NCBI GenBank assembly: GCA_030706265.1
Contig: JAUZOX010000084.1
Location: forward strand, 1-8,849
Source of the DNA: Bacteroidota bacterium
GTDB lineage: Bacteria; Bacteroidota; Bacteroidia; Bacteroidales; Cfx3-03
Direction: 5' to 3'
DNA: 8,849 nt
The number at the start of each line of letters is the position of its first letter. Position 1 is the stretch's first letter. Of this stretch, positions 1 to 6,473 are shown piece after piece. The translations under genes were made by a program, and so were the position numbers. A model generated the notes under the pieces. That model worked only from the letters and a program-made list of their open reading frames with translations. It had not been told where the DNA came from and searched no databases.

Positions 1-226
1 TCCTGCAACATTTGCATTAGTTTCACCCGAGATAAAAAAGAACTTAAAAAACAGTACTGGTAACGTTGAAATCAGCCTCAAAAAAGAGGGCCAGACTGTC
101 GTAATAACACGTAAGCTTTCACTTAATTCTCTGGTGTTAAGGGCGGAACAAGTGTCGGATTTGAAAGCGTTGATGAATATATGGTTGAATAAAAATTACA
201 AACAAATCATCCTGAAGAAGATTTAA
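1..226 (+). CDS. C-terminal fragment, probably of a DUF3857/DUF3858 transglutaminase-like protein
   Basis: Reading from base 2, 74 codons are open and end in TAA at 224-226; the 5' part lies outside the window. The fragment has alternating beta-type stretches (VEISLKKEG, TVVITRKLSL) followed by a helix-like end (VSDLKALMNIWLNKNY) and a short basic tail ending LKKI. From memory, this matches the end of Bacteroidetes proteins that carry an N-terminal DUF3857, a central transglutaminase-like fold and a C-terminal beta domain, which commonly finish in a similar way: a residue-rich strand, a 'DFRxLMxxWN' helix, then 'YRELILKK'. Those proteins are exported and of poorly defined function. The family call rests on about 74 residues and could be wrong; that this is real coding sequence is much safer. 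The terminator at 283-317 closes its transcript. Confidence 0.65.
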   Translation, partial: PATFALVSPEIKKNLKNSTGNVEISLKKEGQTVVITRKLSLNSLVLRAEQVSDLKALMNIWLNKNYKQIILKKI

Positions 227-282
227 CTTTCAAAAGTTAATCTTTTAAATTGAGATCTGATTCTGCTTCACCTGATAATAAG

Positions 283-317
283 AAAAGCGGCGAGAGAATT
301 AATCTTGCGCCGCTTTT
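283..317. terminator. Bidirectional Rho-independent terminator between convergent genes
   Basis: A perfect 10-bp inverted repeat (AAAAGCGGCG at 283-292, CGCCGCTTTT at 308-317) encloses a 15-nt loop. The GC-rich core is flanked by A-run and T-run, so the hairpin has a U-tail when read from either strand. It sits between the plus-strand gene ending at 226 and the minus-strand gene ending at 398, as expected for a shared terminator of convergent genes. Confidence 0.9.
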
Positions 318-397
318 TCCCGTTATTAAGAAAACTGAGAATTCCGAGTTATACGAGTGATGTTTAGTTGGTTTATGTTTTTGTAATGGTTAGTTCA

Positions 398-1219
398 TCA
401 AAAGCCTTCGGAGAAGATCGCCAGTTTGTTTTCTTTGGTTAGTTTAAGGAAAGTGAATTTTTTATCTTTATTCTCACTGATTACACATGAATACACGGTG
501 CGTCCGTTAATTTCTTTAGACGAAATTGCTGCCGCTTCACTGGTGCTGATTGTTTTTCCATCTTTATCACAAAGCGTAATTGCTATCTTCCCCTTTTCTT
601 TTGAAACGAAGTTGAGTACAAAACAATCTTGTCCACATGGAGTAAGACTGACATACCGTACATCAAGTTGTTCGGCAAGGTCCTCTTTTTCGGTAAATAT
701 TCCTTTGTCACGAAGACGAGAGAATTCTTCATCACTAAGTTTATGCAGTCTGCCTGCAAATGAGGGCATCATCTTCAACCTTAAATTCTTCGAAAAGTCA
801 TCGTTGTTAAAATTAAAGTCGAAGTCTTTAAGGAATTTTTGATCCGGGAGGTTAAGACCGCTGTTTGGCATTTCCGGTCGCATTTTCTTTTGCAGTTGAT
901 CCAGTCTGTCTCTTATCCGATCCTGATATGAGAAATCAAAATCAGGCTCCCTGAATGTTGAATCTAATTCAATCATGAATTTCCGTTGCCCTGGTTTTGC
1001 ATCCCTGATCATTTTATCGATTTCAATGGGCATTTTGCCATGATCCAGCATTACCGTAGTGTCGAGGATAGTCTCTTTTCCGTCATTGTTAATTTCTATC
1101 TTGACATGAGCCTTCCCGCTATCGCTTTTAGTAACCGTGACCTGTTTTTTTGAGTTCATCTGGCCATAGCTAAAACCTATTGTAAGAGAGAATATTACAA
1201 ATAAAATTAAACTTTTCAT
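398..1219 (-). CDS. Exported protein of unknown function, divergent from the two-component genes
   Basis: This 273-aa protein starts with a clear signal peptide: basic MK, a hydrophobic core to about residue 17, and a probable cleavage site after SYG (residue 19), leaving Gln20 as the new N-terminus. The mature protein has three visible parts. Residues 21-90 look beta-rich and charged (TVTKSDSGKAHVKIEI). Residues 91-185 are helical, rich in Asp, Phe, Arg and Lys, with DFDF-type repeats (REPDFDF near 90, KDFDFNFNNDDF near 131). Residues 186-273 form a second beta-rich domain with four cysteines (C195, C199, C217, C245), the first two as CGQDC. I do not recognise the family. The C-terminal domain faintly resembles type IX secretion tails, but I see no diagnostic motif. 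The start at 1219 is fixed by the signal peptide; no good ribosome binding site is seen. It shares a 129-bp divergent intergenic region with the kinase gene, so it may be a target or accessory of that system. Confidence 0.85.
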   Translation of the reverse strand: MKSLILFVIFSLTIGFSYGQMNSKKQVTVTKSDSGKAHVKIEINNDGKETILDTTVMLDHGKMPIEIDKMIRDAKPGQRKFMIELDSTFREPDFDFSYQDRIRDRLDQLQKKMRPEMPNSGLNLPDQKFLKDFDFNFNNDDFSKNLRLKMMPSFAGRLHKLSDEEFSRLRDKGIFTEKEDLAEQLDVRYVSLTPCGQDCFVLNFVSKEKGKIAITLCDKDGKTISTSEAAAISSKEINGRTVYSCVISENKDKKFTFLKLTKENKLAIFSEGF

Positions 1220-1271
1220 GGCTTTTTGAATCTTAGTTTAATAATTTGATGCTAAAATTAGCGCTCAAAAT

Positions 1272-1310
1272 CTTAAGAGAAACTTAATGCGGGTTAAAAA
1301 AACGTTAAAT
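1272..1310. promoter_or_regulatory. Helically phased TTAA direct-repeat array, candidate response-regulator operator
   Basis: TTAA occurs at 1273, 1284, 1294 and 1305, intervals of 11, 10 and 11 bp, each preceded by C or G (CTTAA, CTTAA, GTTAA, GTTAA). This puts all four blocks on one face of the helix. OmpR-family regulators commonly bind tandem half-sites at 10-11 bp spacing; the TTAACA boxes of Bacillus PhoP are one known example. The array lies 53 bp from the start of the minus-strand secreted protein gene and 38 bp from the kinase start, so it could control both. That the RprY-like regulator encoded just downstream binds here is inference. The region is AT-rich, which makes TTAA common, but not this spacing. 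Confidence 0.5.
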
Positions 1311-1348
1311 ACTGATATACTGATGCTCATAAATACTAATTTCGCGTC

Positions 1349-3466
1349 ATGAATAAGAAACTCTTTATTGGGCTGGTATTGTTGATGAGTCTGGCATTGC
1401 TGGGTATTATCGGTATGCAGTATTTTTGGTTTCGCAATTCCGTCAGGGTGAAACAGGCGGAATTGAATCTAAGTGTGAATGAAGCCATGCGCAATTCTGC
1501 CTTGAAATTGGAGAACCGCGAAACCTTGCAAAAGCTTCTTTCTTCCTTAAATTCGTCTGATTCCACAACGGCAACGGCTTCTGCGAAGAAAAAAGTGGGG
1601 GAATTTAAGGATTTTAAATTTCTTAAAGATCATAGAACGCCTGATATTCCAAATCCTGAGCCCATACCTTACGGAGAATTCAATGAAAAAAATTTACAAT
1701 CCTTACCTCCCGGTAGTAAGTATGCTGCTTTTTCGGGCGTAAGTTATAAATACAGTGTCAATATAGATTCTGTAGCTTACGCTGAAGAATTACGCGATCA
1801 GATATATCGTTTCAATGAGCATCTTCGTCATGAAAATGAAGAAGCAGCCATCCGTAAGAGAAATGAAGCCATTCAGGATTCCATTCAGCGAAGAAACAGG
1901 GAGAAGGTCGGCGACCCCTTTAAACCGGCACCTCCAAAGCGATCAAAGATAATCATCGACGGAAAGGAAATTCGTGAACCCTCCATTAACGACATCATAA
2001 TTTTGCGGAAAGTAATAGGGGAGTATTACCATTCCAGACCCAATGATCCTTCCAGATCGCCAAACAGGAGTCCTCTCGATGTTTTCAGGGCAGAACTTTC
2101 CCGTAGCCATGGTCGACTACCCGATTCGATATTGAAATTTAAATTGGATTCCTTTATTAAAGTAACATACAAAAACCCAACTTTTCATCTGAGCCGGGCA
2201 GATATCATCGATTTTGAAAGACGATATGATCAGCAACTCATGAATCAGGGATTTATTAGAAACAACATCCGGATTCCTTTTTCAGACAATACCAGATTCA
2301 GGGGAGGCCGACCGCTTTCGATTCAGGATTCACTGGTTCAAAAAAGGATCAAACATTTAACGGGAATCATTGATCAGATCATTCTCGAAGTTTCAACCGA
2401 TCATTCATTGTTTAATAAACGGCTCAGTACAAGACTTATTGATTCGGTATTGATCAATGAACTGAAAAACAATGGCGTCATGCTCAAGCCCGAGTATGCT
2501 GTTTATAATGATTTAACCGGAAAGGAATCCTCGATTTTTTCTCCTGGATATGTTGCCAATGATGCACCCGACTATACAACACGTCTTTTCCCCGATGATC
2601 TTCTTGGATCTCCCTATTCGCTAAAGGTACAATTTAAGAACAAGGATATATATATTCTCAAGTCCATGACTGTTATGCTTTCGATGGCGGTCCTTCTTAC
2701 TGTCTTTCTGATATTGGCTTTTATTATCGCTTTATGGGCAATCATTAAACAGAAGAAGATTACCGAAATCAGGTCTGACTTTATCAATAATATCACGCAC
2801 GAATTTAAAACCCCAATTTCGACGATCGGTCTTGCAATCGACTCGATTGATAGTCCAAAGGTCATCGAAAATAAACAAAAGGTTCAATATTTTACCAAGA
2901 TTATCCGTGAAGAGAATTACAGGATGAATCAATTGGTTGAAAACGTATTGCGTGCAGCGCTTCTCGATCAAAAGACCCTTAAGCAAAATATTGATGACAT
3001 CGACCTGCACGAGTTGATTTTAAAGGCAATCAATCATACTCAGCTGCAGATCGAATCACGGAATGGCACTATCAATCTTCATCTGGATGCTGAAAACTCG
3101 ATCATTGAGGCAGATTCTACGCAGGTATTGAATGCAATTCTGAACTTGATTGATAACGCAATAAAATATTCTAAAGATGCACCTTATATTACCATTTCAA
3201 CTCGTCAATCGGGCAACCGGATTATTTGTTCGATAGAAGATAAGGGGATCGGAATAAATCATGAAATTCAACGCAGAATATTTGACCGTTTTTATCGTTA
3301 TACCGACGGGAATATTCATGATGTCAAAGGACATGGTCTCGGCCTTTCATTTGTAAAAGCAATTGTAGACGCGCATAACGGTCGTATTTCCGTTGAAAGT
3401 GAATTGGGTAAAGGAAGTCGTTTTGATGTAATCATTCCTCTAAAGTCTGAAGTAAATGAAGAATAG
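1349..3466 (+). CDS. RprX-like membrane sensor histidine kinase
   Basis: The 705-aa protein is an inner-membrane kinase that should phosphorylate the regulator encoded next. A first membrane segment spans about residues 5-25, and a second about 437-466. Between them is a periplasmic sensor of roughly 410 residues. Within it, about 145-190 is a highly charged helix-like stretch (EELRD to RRNREK) followed by a proline-rich spacer. The stretch around 342-388 (LIDSVLINELKNNGVML) is of a kind common in Bacteroidetes sensor kinases. The cytoplasmic kinase core is complete: H-box HEFKTP with phospho-acceptor H484, N-box NLIDNAIKY around N603, G1 box DKGIG at 631-635, F-box FDRFYRY, and G2 box GHGLGL at 661-666. 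I see no HAMP or PAS domain. Together with its partner it resembles RprX/RprY of Bacteroides fragilis. The ligand is unknown. The start gives a proper N-terminal anchor; the stop overlaps the next gene by 11 bp. Confidence 0.93.
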   Translation: MNKKLFIGLVLLMSLALLGIIGMQYFWFRNSVRVKQAELNLSVNEAMRNSALKLENRETLQKLLSSLNSSDSTTATASAKKKVGEFKDFKFLKDHRTPDIPNPEPIPYGEFNEKNLQSLPPGSKYAAFSGVSYKYSVNIDSVAYAEELRDQIYRFNEHLRHENEEAAIRKRNEAIQDSIQRRNREKVGDPFKPAPPKRSKIIIDGKEIREPSINDIIILRKVIGEYYHSRPNDPSRSPNRSPLDVFRAELSRSHGRLPDSILKFKLDSFIKVTYKNPTFHLSRADIIDFERRYDQQLMNQGFIRNNIRIPFSDNTRFRGGRPLSIQDSLVQKRIKHLTGIIDQIILEVSTDHSLFNKRLSTRLIDSVLINELKNNGVMLKPEYAVYNDLTGKESSIFSPGYVANDAPDYTTRLFPDDLLGSPYSLKVQFKNKDIYILKSMTVMLSMAVLLTVFLILAFIIALWAIIKQKKITEIRSDFINNITHEFKTPISTIGLAIDSIDSPKVIENKQKVQYFTKIIREENYRMNQLVENVLRAALLDQKTLKQNIDDIDLHELILKAINHTQLQIESRNGTINLHLDAENSIIEADSTQVLNAILNLIDNAIKYSKDAPYITISTRQSGNRIICSIEDKGIGINHEIQRRIFDRFYRYTDGNIHDVKGHGLGLSFVKAIVDAHNGRISVESELGKGSRFDVIIPLKSEVNEE

Positions 3467-4160
3467 TGAACGAACAAATGTGTTTCTGGTCGAGGACGAT
3501 CGGAACTTTGGCTCAGTACTTAAAGCTTATCTTGAAATTAATGACTTTAACGTTGAATGGGAAAACGATGGGGGTAAGGCATTGGCCCGGTTTAATGGAT
3601 TGAATTGCGATATCTGCGTCCTGGATGTGATGTTGCCTGGTTTGGATGGTTTTAGCATTGCCAGGGAAATCCGTAAATCAAAACCTGAAATGCCATTCGT
3701 GTTTCTCACTGCCAAGACATTGAAAGAGGATATCTTGCAGGGCTTTGATATCGGGGCTGAGGATTATATTACCAAGCCATTTGATTCAGAAGTCCTGGTC
3801 GCAAAGCTCAGGGCGATCATCAACAGAATGAACAGGGCCAATGTGGCAGACCGGGCCAATGAATCTTATCTCATCGGCGATTATACTTATCATGCCATTC
3901 ATCGGTTGCTTTCAAAACCAGGATTTGAACAAAAGTTAAGTCCAACTGAAGGGAAGTTGCTTGAACTCTTGTGCGAAAATAAAAACACCCTGCTTTCAAG
4001 ATCCAAAGCATTAAAGGTGATCTGGCAAAATGATAATTACTTTACAGCCCGGACCATGGATGTTTATATCACAAAGCTGAGAAAGTTTTTGAAAGACGAT
4101 CCCCGCATCGAGATAGAAAATTTGCACAGTAGCGGCTTCATTCTCTGGGTAAGGGAATAA
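3456..4160 (+). CDS. RprY-like OmpR-family response regulator
   Basis: This is a 234-aa DNA-binding regulator. The receiver domain (about 8-122) has the acidic pair D14/D15, phospho-acceptor D57 in VLDVMLP, T85 and K107 in ITKPF, so phosphorylation should be intact. The winged-helix output domain occupies about 135-234, with ARTMDVYITKLRKFLKDDP as the recognition-helix region. The strings FLTAKTLKEDIL and MDVYITKLRK closely match my memory of Bacteroides RprY, so I call it RprY-like, without claiming orthology. Its ATG lies inside the end of the kinase gene (11-bp overlap), which implies co-transcription and probable translational coupling, and makes the two a cognate pair. In Porphyromonas gingivalis RprY has been linked to oxidative stress and sodium-pumping NADH dehydrogenase genes (recalled literature). 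Its likely target here is the TTAA array at 1272-1310. No clear terminator follows. Confidence 0.93.
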   Translation: MKNSERTNVFLVEDDRNFGSVLKAYLEINDFNVEWENDGGKALARFNGLNCDICVLDVMLPGLDGFSIAREIRKSKPEMPFVFLTAKTLKEDILQGFDIGAEDYITKPFDSEVLVAKLRAIINRMNRANVADRANESYLIGDYTYHAIHRLLSKPGFEQKLSPTEGKLLELLCENKNTLLSRSKALKVIWQNDNYFTARTMDVYITKLRKFLKDDPRIEIENLHSSGFILWVRE

Positions 4161-4330
4161 TATCGCATATTTTTTTAAAAAGGGAAGCGCGATCCTGTTG
4201 TCATTTCGCACTCTTTCTTTAATGAGGAATAGGAGTGGATGGCGTTAAAATGTAATGAGCTGTAAATGTCACGGATAAAGGCACTAACTCAAATATGCAT
4301 TTTGAAATAACAATTCGATTGACTTTGTTG

Positions 4331-4338
4331 TATATTTG
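4331..4338 (+). promoter_or_regulatory. Bacteroidetes-type -7 promoter element for the rib operon
   Basis: TATATTTG matches the TAnnTTTG element of Bacteroidetes primary sigma-factor promoters exactly. It should start transcription around 4343-4346, about a dozen nt before the riboswitch P1 stem, which is sensible spacing. The -33 element is less clear: the best TTTG is at 4301-4304, with a 26-nt gap that is longer than usual, and a TTG at 4319 is too close. The element is flanked by a 4-bp inverted repeat GTTG/CAAC (4327-4330, 4339-4342). Confidence 0.55.
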
Positions 4339-4356
4339 CAACTGAAAACTGAAATA

Positions 4357-4478
4357 ATTTTCTTCGGGGCAGGGTGAAATTCCCGATCGGCGGTAAAGTC
4401 CGCGACTCCTTTATAACAAAAGGATTGAACTGGTGAGATTCCGGTACCGACAGTAAAGTCTGGATGGAAGAAGAAAAT
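4357..4478 (+). promoter_or_regulatory. FMN riboswitch (RFN element)
   Basis: The aptamer carries the near-invariant RFN blocks in order: CTTCGGGGCAGGGTGAAATT at the 5' side, GGCGGTAAAGTCCGCGA, then GGTGAGATTCCGGTACCGA, CAGTAAAGTCTGGATG and GAAGAAG at the 3' side. The closing P1 stem is a perfect 9-bp helix (ATTTTCTTC at 4357-4365 with GAAGAAAAT at 4470-4478). The variable arm is a small hairpin (TCCTTT at 4407-4412 with AAAGGA at 4419-4424). The RNA binds FMN; in this class FMN binding turns off riboflavin synthesis or transport genes. Here it precedes ribD and is followed by an intrinsic terminator, so transcriptional attenuation is the likely mode. Confidence 0.97.
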
Positions 4479-4540
4479 ATCATTTGTAAAAGCGGAGCGA
4501 TAAATAGCAATGTTTATTATCCGTTTCAGACGATATTTAA

Positions 4541-4574
4541 AAAAGCCCCGGGTGATCAGTCATTCGGGGCTTTT
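4541..4574 (+). terminator. Riboswitch-controlled attenuator terminator before ribD
   Basis: A perfect 10-bp stem (AAAAGCCCCG at 4541-4550 with CGGGGCTTTT at 4565-4574) with a 14-nt loop is followed by a T-rich tail (ATATTTTT). It ends 8 nt before the ribD ATG, so it must be prevented from forming for the operon to be expressed. This makes it the expression platform of the upstream FMN riboswitch. The hexamer CGGGGC of its 3' arm also occurs in the aptamer 5' strand (4365-4370), which offers a possible alternative partner for the 5' arm. Confidence 0.9.
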
Positions 4575-4582
4575 ATATTTTT

Positions 4583-5704
4583 ATGATGATGACAGACGAC
4601 GATATCAGATTCATGCACATGGCGCTGACCCAGGCAGCAAAAGGTCTGGGAAGGGTAAATCCCAATCCGCTAGTGGGAGCCGTGATCGTTCGTGGATCCC
4701 GGATTATCGGGGTGGGATATCATAAGCAATTTGGTGGTCCGCATGCCGAAATCAATGCTATGCGGAATGCCGAAAACGACGTCGAAGGTGCTACAGTATA
4801 TGTCACACTTGAGCCTTGCAGCCATTATGGAAAGACGCCTCCCTGTGCGGATGCATTGATAACTGCAAAAGTTGCAAAGGTGGTGATCGCAATGACCGAT
4901 CCCAATCCATTTGTGTCGGGAAGAGGGATTCAACGGTTAAAAGAAAATGGGATCGAAGTGGAAGTGGGCCTGCTTGAAAATGAAGCGCGTGAATTGAACC
5001 GCGTCTTTATCAAGTATATCCGTACAAAGCTTCCTTATGTCGTTTTGAAATCAGCAATGACGCTTGATGGTAAAATTGCTACCGCTTCGGGGCATTCGCA
5101 ATGGATAAGCTGTCCCCAATCCAGAAAGTATGTTCATTCCTTGCGAAATGAACTGAAGGGCATTTTGGTGGGGGTAAATACCGTGATCACAGATGATCCC
5201 GAATTGACAACGCGGCTGGATGGCGTATCCGGCCGCAATCCGGTCAGGATAGTGGTTGATAGCAGGGGGCGAATTCCTTTAAATGCAAAGATGTTGAAAA
5301 ATGGGGCAGAGAATCCGGTCATCATTGCAACGACAGAAAACTTTCCTGAACAGAAGCGAGCAGACCTCATCGAGGCTGGACATCAAATACTGATATTGCC
5401 TGCGCATAATGAGATGGTTGATTTGAACCTGTTGATGATAGAACTGGGAAAGTTGGGTATTGACGGCATCCTGCTCGAAGGAGGCGGAACGCTGAACGAA
5501 TCAGCACTCAAAAGTGGCATTGTTGATGAAGTTCAATTTTTCATTGCACCCCTGCTGCTTGGAGGGCGCAATGCGATGACACCCGTCGAGGGCAAGGGTT
5601 TTGATACCGTGGCTGAAGGAATCAGGCTTCAGCAAATGACGACACGCCAGGTTGGGGACGATATTTTAATTACGGCAAAAGTTAAGGCAACTAAAAGCGA
5701 ATAA
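4583..5704 (+). CDS. ribD: Bifunctional riboflavin biosynthesis deaminase/reductase RibD
   Basis: This cytosolic enzyme deaminates the pyrimidine product of GTP cyclohydrolase II and then reduces its ribosyl side chain with NADPH. The N-terminal cytidine-deaminase-type domain (about 1-145) has the zinc site H54-A-E56 plus C79 and C88 (PCSHYGKTPPC), with E56 as proton shuttle. The C-terminal reductase domain (about 150-373) begins at YVVLKSAMTLDGKIAT and includes GVNTVITDDPELTTR and LLEGGGTLN near 300. The length of 373 aa is normal for the fused enzyme. The gene opens with three consecutive ATG codons (4583, 4586, 4589), so the exact start is uncertain by up to two residues; no Shine-Dalgarno fits because the terminator lies directly upstream. 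It is the first gene of the riboswitch-controlled operon and is followed 2 bp later by ribE. Confidence 0.97.
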   Translation: MMMTDDDIRFMHMALTQAAKGLGRVNPNPLVGAVIVRGSRIIGVGYHKQFGGPHAEINAMRNAENDVEGATVYVTLEPCSHYGKTPPCADALITAKVAKVVIAMTDPNPFVSGRGIQRLKENGIEVEVGLLENEARELNRVFIKYIRTKLPYVVLKSAMTLDGKIATASGHSQWISCPQSRKYVHSLRNELKGILVGVNTVITDDPELTTRLDGVSGRNPVRIVVDSRGRIPLNAKMLKNGAENPVIIATTENFPEQKRADLIEAGHQILILPAHNEMVDLNLLMIELGKLGIDGILLEGGGTLNESALKSGIVDEVQFFIAPLLLGGRNAMTPVEGKGFDTVAEGIRLQQMTTRQVGDDILITAKVKATKSE

Positions 5705-5706
5705 TC

Positions 5707-6366
5707 ATGTTTACTGGAATTATTGAAGAGATTGGCAATCTGAAATCTATCAGACATGGGCATAATGCAGCGATGCTTGAAATCAAGGCCGCTAAAGTGC
5801 TCACCGGCACCCGTATTGGAGATAGCATTTCTGTAAATGGTGTTTGTCTGACGGTCACCTCGCTGGGTCCGGCTTCTTTTATTGCAGATGCTATGCCTGA
5901 AACACTCCACCGGAGTAACCTTGGGGCACTGCATGCCGGGAATCCGTTAAACCTTGAGCGTGCTTTGCGACTTGGTGACCGGTTTGGAGGACATATTGTC
6001 AGCGGGCATATTGATGGGACAGGTACCATTCTTAATTTTAAAGAAGATGAGAATGCCATCTGGATCACAATCGAAGCCCAGCCATCGATACTCCGTTATA
6101 TTGTTGAAAAAGGATCAATTGCTATAGATGGCATCAGCCTGACCGTTGCCAACGTTGAAGACAATATATTTAAGGTTTCTATTATCCCTCACACCCGTAA
6201 CGAAACGACGCTCTGTGGGAAGGCCTCCGGTAGCAAGGTAAATCTTGAATGTGATATTGTTGCAAAATATATCGAACGGTTTTCCGGTTTCGATAAACAA
6301 AGCTCAGCCGAGAGTGCATCAGCTAAACTCAGCATGAGTTTCCTGAAAGAGAATGGATTTTTTTAA
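5707..6366 (+). CDS. ribE: Riboflavin synthase (alpha-type, two lumazine-binding barrels)
   Basis: It catalyses the last step: dismutation of two 6,7-dimethyl-8-ribityllumazine molecules to riboflavin and the pyrimidine precursor. The 219-aa protein starts with the hallmark MFTGIIEE and shows the family's internal duplication: barrel 1 (about 1-97) has SVNGVCLTV at 42-50, and barrel 2 (about 98-190) has AIDGISLTV at 139-147. The linker region has HIVSGHIDGTG, and the segment IIPHTRNETTL follows at about 159-169. The C-terminal helix ends LSMSFLKENGFF, as is common in Bacteroidetes versions. It begins 2 bp after the ribD stop, so the two are co-transcribed and probably translationally coupled. 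It uses the product of RibH, encoded two genes downstream. Confidence 0.97.
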   Translation: MFTGIIEEIGNLKSIRHGHNAAMLEIKAAKVLTGTRIGDSISVNGVCLTVTSLGPASFIADAMPETLHRSNLGALHAGNPLNLERALRLGDRFGGHIVSGHIDGTGTILNFKEDENAIWITIEAQPSILRYIVEKGSIAIDGISLTVANVEDNIFKVSIIPHTRNETTLCGKASGSKVNLECDIVAKYIERFSGFDKQSSAESASAKLSMSFLKENGFF

Positions 6367-6473
6367 TGAAGAATAAAAAATGGACCGGACATGTTTGTAA
6401 AAACACCGAAAGGAGAAAATACCATCCATGCGAGTTCCATACGACCATTTTAATACAAATTATCTACAAATGA
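6366..6473 (+). CDS. Possible 35-codon ORF bridging ribE and ribBA (doubtful)
   Basis: An ATG overlapping the ribE stop (TAATG) opens a frame of 35 codons that ends in TGA overlapping the probable ribBA start (ATGA at 6470-6473). The predicted peptide starts MKNKKWTGHVCK and is basic and cysteine-containing; I recognise no family. Stop/start overlap on both sides is the arrangement of coupled genes, so it could be translated, perhaps only to carry ribosomes to ribBA. Chance is the simpler explanation for a frame this short, and the codons show no clear coding character. An AGGAG at 6411-6415 lies inside it and may instead serve the alternative ribBA start at 6428. Confidence 0.2.
   Translation: MKNKKWTGHVCKNTERRKYHPCEFHTTILIQIIYK

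Larger units (their letters stand above)
4161..4582. other. Gene-free region: spacer plus FMN-riboswitch leader of the rib operon
   Basis: No convincing gene lies in these 422 bases. The first 170 (4161-4330) separate the response regulator from the rib leader: a T7/A5 stretch at 4170-4181 and only weak, imperfect hairpins, so I cannot name a terminator for the regulator gene. The rest holds the -7 promoter element (4331-4338), a perfect tandem 7-bp repeat AACTGAA (4340-4353), the FMN aptamer (4357-4478), a 62-nt linker and the terminator (4541-4574). Short open frames here are not supported. Confidence 0.8.

Noticed and set aside
223..240. AT-rich inverted repeat TTAACTTT/AAAGTTAA over the stop of the first gene, followed by TCTTTT
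   Set aside because: The loop is only 2 nt and the stem nearly all A/T; the strong GC-rich hairpin at 283-317 is the evident terminator.
426..842. 138-codon plus-strand frame opposite the secreted protein gene
   Set aside because: It lies wholly antisense to the signal-peptide-bearing minus-strand gene, has Ser/Leu-rich low-complexity composition typical of a reverse-frame shadow, and no domain.
1242..1248. TAATTTG in the divergent intergenic region as a promoter
   Set aside because: It lacks one base of the TAnnTTTG spacing and has no partner element; chance is likely in AT-rich DNA.
1337..1344. TAATTTCG upstream of the kinase as a -7 promoter element
   Set aside because: One mismatch to TAnnTTTG, only 4 nt before the ATG, and no TTG/TTTG at a suitable distance upstream.
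4178..4220. Possible terminator for the response regulator gene (GCGCGA... TCGCA followed by CTTTCTTT)
   Set aside because: Only a 4-bp GCGA/TCGC core with mismatches around it; too weak to call by eye.
4510..4725. 71-codon frame starting in the riboswitch linker
   Set aside because: It runs through the attenuator and out of frame into the well-supported ribD; composition is not protein-like.
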